Source: Zongyangia hominis (GTDB taxonomy: Bacteria; Bacillota; Clostridia; Oscillospirales; Ruminococcaceae). From it: DNA of 64,000 nt. The DNA lies in contig NZ_JACRTC010000003.1 of assembly GCF_014385095.1 (NCBI RefSeq), positions 221,417-285,416 on the forward strand, given 5' to 3'. Shown in pieces: positions 59,963 to 64,000 of the stretch (positions within the stretch are counted from its first letter, which is position 1; every line of letters begins with the position of its first letter). Under the pieces are notes generated by a model. It did no database searches. It was not told the DNA's origin and saw only the letters and a program-made list of their open reading frames with translations. The translations under genes were made by a program, and so were the position numbers.

Positions 59963-60406
59963 ATGAAAGAAAAAGCGAAAAGCCTGATCGGGGAGTTTAA
60001 GGAATTTATCTCCCGCGGCAATGTGATGGACATGGCAGTGGGCGTCATCATCGGCACCGCCTTCACCGCCATCGTCAACTCCCTGGTCAAAGATGTGGTC
60101 ATGCCGGCCATCGGCTACCTCATCGGCGGAATCGACTTCACGGAATTTAAGATCGTCTTGTCCCAGGCGGTGGGGGAGGTCCCCGAGACAGCCATCTATT
60201 ACGGCACCTTCATCCAGAACATCATCAATTTCCTGCTGATTGCCCTGGTGGTCTTTTTGATGGTCAAAGCCATCAACCTGTTCCACCGCAAAAAGGAGGA
60301 GCCGATCACGGAGGAAGCGCCTGAGGAGCCGGAAATTTCCGCAGAGCTTGCCATGCTCACCGAGATCAGAGACCTGCTCAAAGAGCAGAAGAACCAAAGG
60401 GAATAG
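59963..60406 (+). CDS. mscL: Large-conductance mechanosensitive channel
   Basis: 147 residues, normal size. The N-terminal helix and pore helix GNVMDMAVGVIIGTAFTAIV are characteristic, followed by the second helix NIINFLLIALVVFLMVKAIN and a charged C-terminal bundle. It opens under membrane tension to release solutes in osmotic downshock. Ribosome site AAGGAGATG precedes the ATG. Confidence 0.97.
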   Translation: MKEKAKSLIGEFKEFISRGNVMDMAVGVIIGTAFTAIVNSLVKDVVMPAIGYLIGGIDFTEFKIVLSQAVGEVPETAIYYGTFIQNIINFLLIALVVFLMVKAINLFHRKKEEPITEEAPEEPEISAELAMLTEIRDLLKEQKNQRE

Positions 60407-60426
60407 CGGCGGCCCAAAAGAAAACG

Positions 60427-60463
60427 AGAAAAGCCCCGGACGCAAAAGTCCGGGGCTTTTTGT
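60427..60463 (+). terminator. Terminator of mscL
   Basis: AAAAGCCCCGGAC / GTCCGGGGCTTTT with loop GCAAAA. Confidence 0.92.
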
Positions 60464-60577
60464 ATTTGATCATGAAAGAGACGCACCCGCCACGAAGGCT
60501 TCAAATTCCCGGGAACCGTGTGGGAACGATTCGAGAAGACTGCGGATGCAAAACAAAAATGTGGTGCCAAAGCGCGT

Positions 60578-61453
60578 TTATTCGAGCATCTCATAGCCGC
60601 TGATGAGTACCGGCATTTTGAGGATGCCCAACTCCTTTTCTAAAAGAACCCCGTTGCGGTTGGGATAGTTAAAGCCGTAACTTGCCTTGATGCACTGGGA
60701 GATAAACTGCACCGCCCGGTCGATGGCCACCGGCAGGCTGTCCCCCTGGAGGAGGCTGCCGATCACCACGCTGGCGAAGGTGTCCCCGGTGCCGGGGTAG
60801 GAGGCGGGAATGTAGCGGCAGCCCACCTTCCAGAAGGTGTCGTTGCCCCGGTCATAGGCGATGACGTTGGTATTTTTCCCCCGTTTCTCCCCGGGAGCGC
60901 TGGTGATGATGACGATGCCCGGGCCGATGTCCGCCAGCTCAAGGAGCCACTGCTTGATTTCCTCGTCACTGATGTGCTCTACGCAGGGCCGCCCCAGCAG
61001 GAAGGCCGCCTCGGTAAAGTTGGGGGTGATGATGTCCGCCTTGGCTACCAGCCGCTTCATCTCAGGGATGATCTCCTCGCTCATGGAGCTGTAAAGCCGC
61101 CCGTTGTCCCCCATCACCGGGTCCACCACCACCAGATTGTCCGGTGTGCCGAAGTAGTCGATAAAGTCGGCCACAATGTTGATTTGCCGGGTGGAGCCGA
61201 GAAACCCGGAGTACACGCAGTCGAAATGTAAGTCCAGCCGCTTCCAGTTGTCGATATATTCCTCCATGGTATCGGTCAGGTCCACGAAGCTGTAATGCTC
61301 AAATCCCCCGGTGTGGTTGGAGAGAATGGCCGTGGGCAGAGGGCAGACTTGTACGCCCATAGTGGACAGCGTCGGGATGATCGCACAGAGGGACGCTCTG
61401 CCGAATCCTGACAAATCGTGAATAGCCGCCACTTTTTTGATCGCATTGTTCAT
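60578..61453 (-). CDS. Pyridoxamine/pyridoxal kinase-like protein (PdxY type)
   Basis: 291 residues of the ribokinase fold. IHDLSGFGRASL lies near the N terminus, then VVDPVMGDNGRLY, ITPNFTEAAFLLG and the anion-hole motif SYPGTGDTFASV with the catalytic Asp. This set is typical of PdxK/PdxY, which phosphorylate vitamin B6 vitamers; GGFEHYSF fits the PdxY group. ATG 61453 is used, with AAGGATGG upstream; an ATG three codons earlier is possible. Confidence 0.87.
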   Translation of the reverse strand: MNNAIKKVAAIHDLSGFGRASLCAIIPTLSTMGVQVCPLPTAILSNHTGGFEHYSFVDLTDTMEEYIDNWKRLDLHFDCVYSGFLGSTRQINIVADFIDYFGTPDNLVVVDPVMGDNGRLYSSMSEEIIPEMKRLVAKADIITPNFTEAAFLLGRPCVEHISDEEIKQWLLELADIGPGIVIITSAPGEKRGKNTNVIAYDRGNDTFWKVGCRYIPASYPGTGDTFASVVIGSLLQGDSLPVAIDRAVQFISQCIKASYGFNYPNRNGVLLEKELGILKMPVLISGYEMLE

Positions 61454-61503
61454 AAATTCCATCCTTTTTGTCGATTCAATGTGTTTTTATACTATTTGTA
61501 AAA

Positions 61504-62430
61504 CTATTTCCGGCGAAACGTGGTGATTCCTTTATAATCGACAGCTTCCACCCGTTGATCCTGCCGCAGTTTAGCGAGAAACTTGTCTTTATTGGGAGAA
61601 CAGCGGGAATCGAGGAAGCTCATAACCTCAAACTGGTTCATGGGGTGGCGGGCGATGATGGAGAGGATGGCTTCGTAGTCGTCGGCGATTTCGCTGAAGA
61701 AGGAGCCGGTGCTGAGCATGTCGATGGAGATGCCGCCCAGCTTTTCCACCGCGTACTGGATGGCGGCGGGGGAGGCCACCCGGACGTCGGGCTCGGCCGG
61801 GGGACGGACGGGGGTATTGATGTAGAGCCGGTCATAGCGGATGCGGGGCAGGAGCTCCGCGAACCGGTCGATGGCGGCGGGGCTGTCGTTGACGCCGCCG
61901 CAGAGCATGATTTCCAACCAGAGCTGGCCGGTATACGCATGGGAAAAGGCAATGAGCCCCTCCTGGATCTCCTGGAAGCGGAGACTGCCCTGGGGCCGGT
62001 CGATGCGCCTGAAGGTCTCTTCGTCGCAGGCGTCGAGAGAGGGCAGGACGATATCGCAGTGCATGAGCTCTTCCCGGACCTGGGGGTCACTGAGGAGGGC
62101 GGAATTTGTGATGACGGCCACCGGTTTGTCGGTGCGGCGCTTGACTTCCTTGATGAGTTCGCCCAACTTGGCATAAAGGGTGGGCTCCCCCTCGCCCACG
62201 ATGGTGACCACGTCGAATTTGTCCTCGTCCTTTAAATAGGTTTCAAATTCAGCGATGATCTCCGAAACGGGATAATATTCCCGCCGCTGGGTGGTCATGT
62301 GATCGGTGCGCCCCAGCTGACAGTAGATGCAGGAGTAATTGCAGGTTTTGGGCGGGATAGGACTCAGCCCCAGGGAGTTGCCCAACCGTCTGGAGGGGAC
62401 GGGGCCAAAGGCGTGCTGTAAGTTTTCCAT
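61504..62430 (-). CDS. Radical SAM protein of the COG0731 type
   Basis: 308 residues. It begins with FGPVPSRRLGNSLG, then CNYSCIYCQLG (4Fe-4S cysteines at about residues 30, 34 and 37) and VTIVGEGEPTLY. This N-terminal pattern defines a group of Fe-S oxidoreductases related to wybutosine-type enzymes, but without a known bacterial substrate. GAGGTGAT lies close before the ATG. The preceding repeats and the following PdxY gene give no functional hint. Confidence 0.85.
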   Translation of the reverse strand: MENLQHAFGPVPSRRLGNSLGLSPIPPKTCNYSCIYCQLGRTDHMTTQRREYYPVSEIIAEFETYLKDEDKFDVVTIVGEGEPTLYAKLGELIKEVKRRTDKPVAVITNSALLSDPQVREELMHCDIVLPSLDACDEETFRRIDRPQGSLRFQEIQEGLIAFSHAYTGQLWLEIMLCGGVNDSPAAIDRFAELLPRIRYDRLYINTPVRPPAEPDVRVASPAAIQYAVEKLGGISIDMLSTGSFFSEIADDYEAILSIIARHPMNQFEVMSFLDSRCSPNKDKFLAKLRQDQRVEAVDYKGITTFRRK

Positions 62431-62469
62431 TCAATCACCTCATTATTAAAAAGAAGAAAGGGCTGGGAA

Positions 62470-62680
62470 GTCACGCCCCAATTTCCTATGAAGACACCGT
62501 CGCGGCGCACGCGTTTGCGTCTCAAACGAAACCGCAGCGCGGTATCCTCCGCCGGTAGGCCCCAACCGGGGCGGGTATGTCACGCCCCGGTTTCCTATGA
62601 AGACACTGTCGCGGCGCACGCGTTTGCGTCTCAAAGGAAGCCACAGCGCGGTATCCTCCGCCGGTAGGCGGTATTCTGGG
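62470..62680 (-). repeat. Two tandem copies of a hairpin repeat related to the 20.5-kb family
   Basis: Copies start at 62470 and 62579 (offset 109). On the minus strand each holds CCTACCGGCGGAGGATACCG, which differs at only three positions from the matching part of the 91-bp repeats at 20464. The rest differs in sequence but again forms a hairpin (for example GTTT-CAAAC pairing). No gene in 62431-62756. Confidence 0.75.
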
Positions 62681-62756
62681 AATATTTTAGCACACAACGG
62701 GAACGGATACAAATAAAAACAGCGGAAGGAAGCCCTTCCGCCGCGTGATGTTTCCA

Positions 62757-63683
62757 TTATTGTTCCCGCTCGATCTGGGAGAGATCGAAAGGGGTATTTT
62801 GGTAGACGAAATAGTTGAGCCAATTGGAAAAGAGAAGGTTCGCGTGCCCTCTCCAGATATGTAAGGGCGTTTGCCGGGGATCGTCGCCGGGAAAGTAGTT
62901 CTTGGGCACCTCAATGGGAAGACCCAAATTGACATCCCGGAAGTATTCGGTGGCCAGGGTTTCCCGGTCATATTCCGAGTGACCAGTGACAAAAAACTGC
63001 CGTCCGTTTTTCTTCCCTACGATATAAACGCCCGCTTCCTCCGACTCAGCCAGGATTTCCAGTTTAGCGTGCTTCTCAATGTCCTTGCGCAAAATGGTGG
63101 TGTGGCGGGAGTGGGGGGCCATAAAACGCTCGTCAAAGCCCCGGAGCAGGGCATGATCGGGCAAAAGGGTGTTGTGAGGGAAGATGCCGAACATCTTTTT
63201 TGGCAACGGGTGCTTAGGGATACCATAATGATAGTAGAGCCCCGCCTGGGCGCCCCAGCAGATATGCAGGGTGGAGAAGACGTTGGTTTTGCTCCACGCC
63301 ATGATTTTGCAAAGTTCCGGCCAGTAATCCACCTGTTCAAAGTCCATCTGCTCCACCGGAGCGCCGGTGATGATCATCCCGTCGAAGCGCTGGTCTTTGA
63401 TGTCGTCAAATGTCTGATAAAATTTAAGTAGATGCTCGCTGGGGGTATTCTTGGACACATGGGAGGCGGTGAGCAATAACTCGATGTCCACCTGCAGCGG
63501 CGTGTTACTCAGCAGCCGGAGCAGTTGGGTTTCCGTCTCGATCTTTTTGGGCATTAAATTGAGTATCACGATTTTTAACGGCCGGATGTCCTGGTGGGCG
63601 GCGCGCTGCTCATTGATAACAAAGATATTTTCGCTTTCCAGCACCGCCTGTGCAGGCAGACCGTCAGGAATATTAATCGGCAT
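62757..63683 (-). CDS. metAA: Homoserine O-acetyltransferase (MetA-type)
   Basis: First step of methionine synthesis from homoserine. 308 residues. The nucleophile is Cys142 in [10 protein letters not shown], with His235 and Glu237 in VTGHSEYD completing the catalytic set. Residue 111 is Glu (TGAPVEQ); in this family Glu111 favours acetyl-CoA, whereas Gly favours succinyl-CoA, so acetyl transfer is expected. ACGGAGG lies before the ATG. No methionine genes adjoin and no SAM riboswitch is visible in its short leader. Confidence 0.95.
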   Translation of the reverse strand: MPINIPDGLPAQAVLESENIFVINEQRAAHQDIRPLKIVILNLMPKKIETETQLLRLLSNTPLQVDIELLLTASHVSKNTPSEHLLKFYQTFDDIKDQRFDGMIITGAPVEQMDFEQVDYWPELCKIMAWSKTNVFSTLHICWGAQAGLYYHYGIPKHPLPKKMFGIFPHNTLLPDHALLRGFDERFMAPHSRHTTILRKDIEKHAKLEILAESEEAGVYIVGKKNGRQFFVTGHSEYDRETLATEYFRDVNLGLPIEVPKNYFPGDDPRQTPLHIWRGHANLLFSNWLNYFVYQNTPFDLSQIEREQ

Positions 63684-63734
63684 AATTTCCTCCGTCAGTT
63701 GGCAATACTACCTTTATATAGAAGAGTCATCTTC

Positions 63735-63763
63735 ATTATACCGAGGGGAAAGGGTAAATACAA
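63735..63763 (-). promoter_or_regulatory. Promoter of metAA
   Basis: Minus strand TTGTAT (63763-63758), 17 bases, TATAAT (63740-63735). A CAACTTGTC match lies about 25 bases further upstream near 63789-63797. Confidence 0.7.
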
Positions 63764-63891
63764 GAGAGAATATGGCAGGGAAAATCGACAAGTTGGCTGG
63801 ATGAATTGGATAAAAAGACAAGATCGGCCTGTGCAAAAAGACAAAAATGAAGGGCAATGAAAAATACTTTGAATTTTTGTCAAAAAAGGGA

Positions 63892-63920
63892 TTGACAGGG
63901 GGGAGGGCGTATGGTAAAAT
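63892..63920 (+). promoter_or_regulatory. Promoter facing out of the window
   Basis: TTGACA, 17 purine-rich bases, TAAAAT. The following bases to 64000 contain GGGC/GCCC-type hairpins but no start codon with a ribosome site, so the gene begins outside. Confidence 0.65.
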
Positions 63921-64000
63921 AAATGAGCTGTCCGGGAAAAGGACGGGCGGGAGCCCGGAAACGAAAAGGCAGCAAAAAAAAGAATGGGAAATATATTGAC

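Noticed and set aside
63684..63760. SAM riboswitch or T-box upstream of metAA
   Set aside because: The predicted promoter leaves a leader of only about 45 bases, too short for either element.

Overview
The window looks like the chromosome of an anaerobic, G+C-rich low-GC-phylum (Firmicutes) gut-type bacterium, most likely Oscillospiraceae/Ruminococcaceae. The reasons are strong AGGAGG ribosome sites, TTGACA-N17-TATAAT promoters, dense intrinsic terminators, a degenerate clostridial HPr, ROK/LacI regulators, several radical SAM proteins, split transketolase and PEP-type dihydroxyacetone kinase subunits. This placement is inference; no rRNA is present. No phage, transposase, integrase or CRISPR array was seen.

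Layout, carbohydrate part (1-25.6 kb): the 3' end of a ribose/galactose-type ABC importer (ATPase, permease) faces a SIS isomerase/ROK kinase pair. A long structured leader precedes a split transketolase, followed by an L-fucose-isomerase-type enzyme and a PfkB sugar kinase. A LacI regulator with its own promoter and palindromic operator leads malQ and glgP (maltodextrin/glycogen use). A leucine-rich-repeat surface protein and a polysaccharide-polymerase-like membrane protein follow, then a ROK repressor and a zinc-ribbon membrane protein. A cluster of 91-bp hairpin repeats precedes a second L-fucose-isomerase-type gene, divergent from dhaK-dhaL-rpiB-like genes with overlapping promoters. The two sugar loci share a CAACTTGTCC promoter-region motif and may form one regulon for an unusual sugar.

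Middle part (25.7-46 kb): tandemly duplicated small XRE regulators, an M23 peptidase, a polysaccharide deacetylase, a drug/metabolite transporter, a third XRE protein, a sigma factor with a membrane partner, a FemAB-like protein, tRNA-Ser(CGA) with a duplicated 3' flank, a six-gene two-component/ABC-exporter block, a BvgS-like hybrid kinase, a promoter-terminator unit with no reading frame (small RNA candidate), and a phosphatidyltransferase.

Right part (46.5-64 kb): an RNHCP zinc-ribbon gene preceded by an 11-codon leader peptide and two mutually exclusive RNA hairpins (a translation attenuator), which I consider the most interesting item. It is followed by a patatin-like protein, a PHP phosphoesterase, an XRE protein fused to a glycine-rich repeat domain, a radical SAM protein, a ferredoxin-type aldo/keto reductase, a ribokinase with a LacI regulator, an HPr-like protein, a HAD phosphatase, a DUF1846 protein, class II aldolase, MscL, a pyridoxal-kinase-like protein, a COG0731-type radical SAM protein, a second hairpin-repeat cluster and homoserine O-acetyltransferase. 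All RNA structures and promoters were found by eye, without folding or search software.
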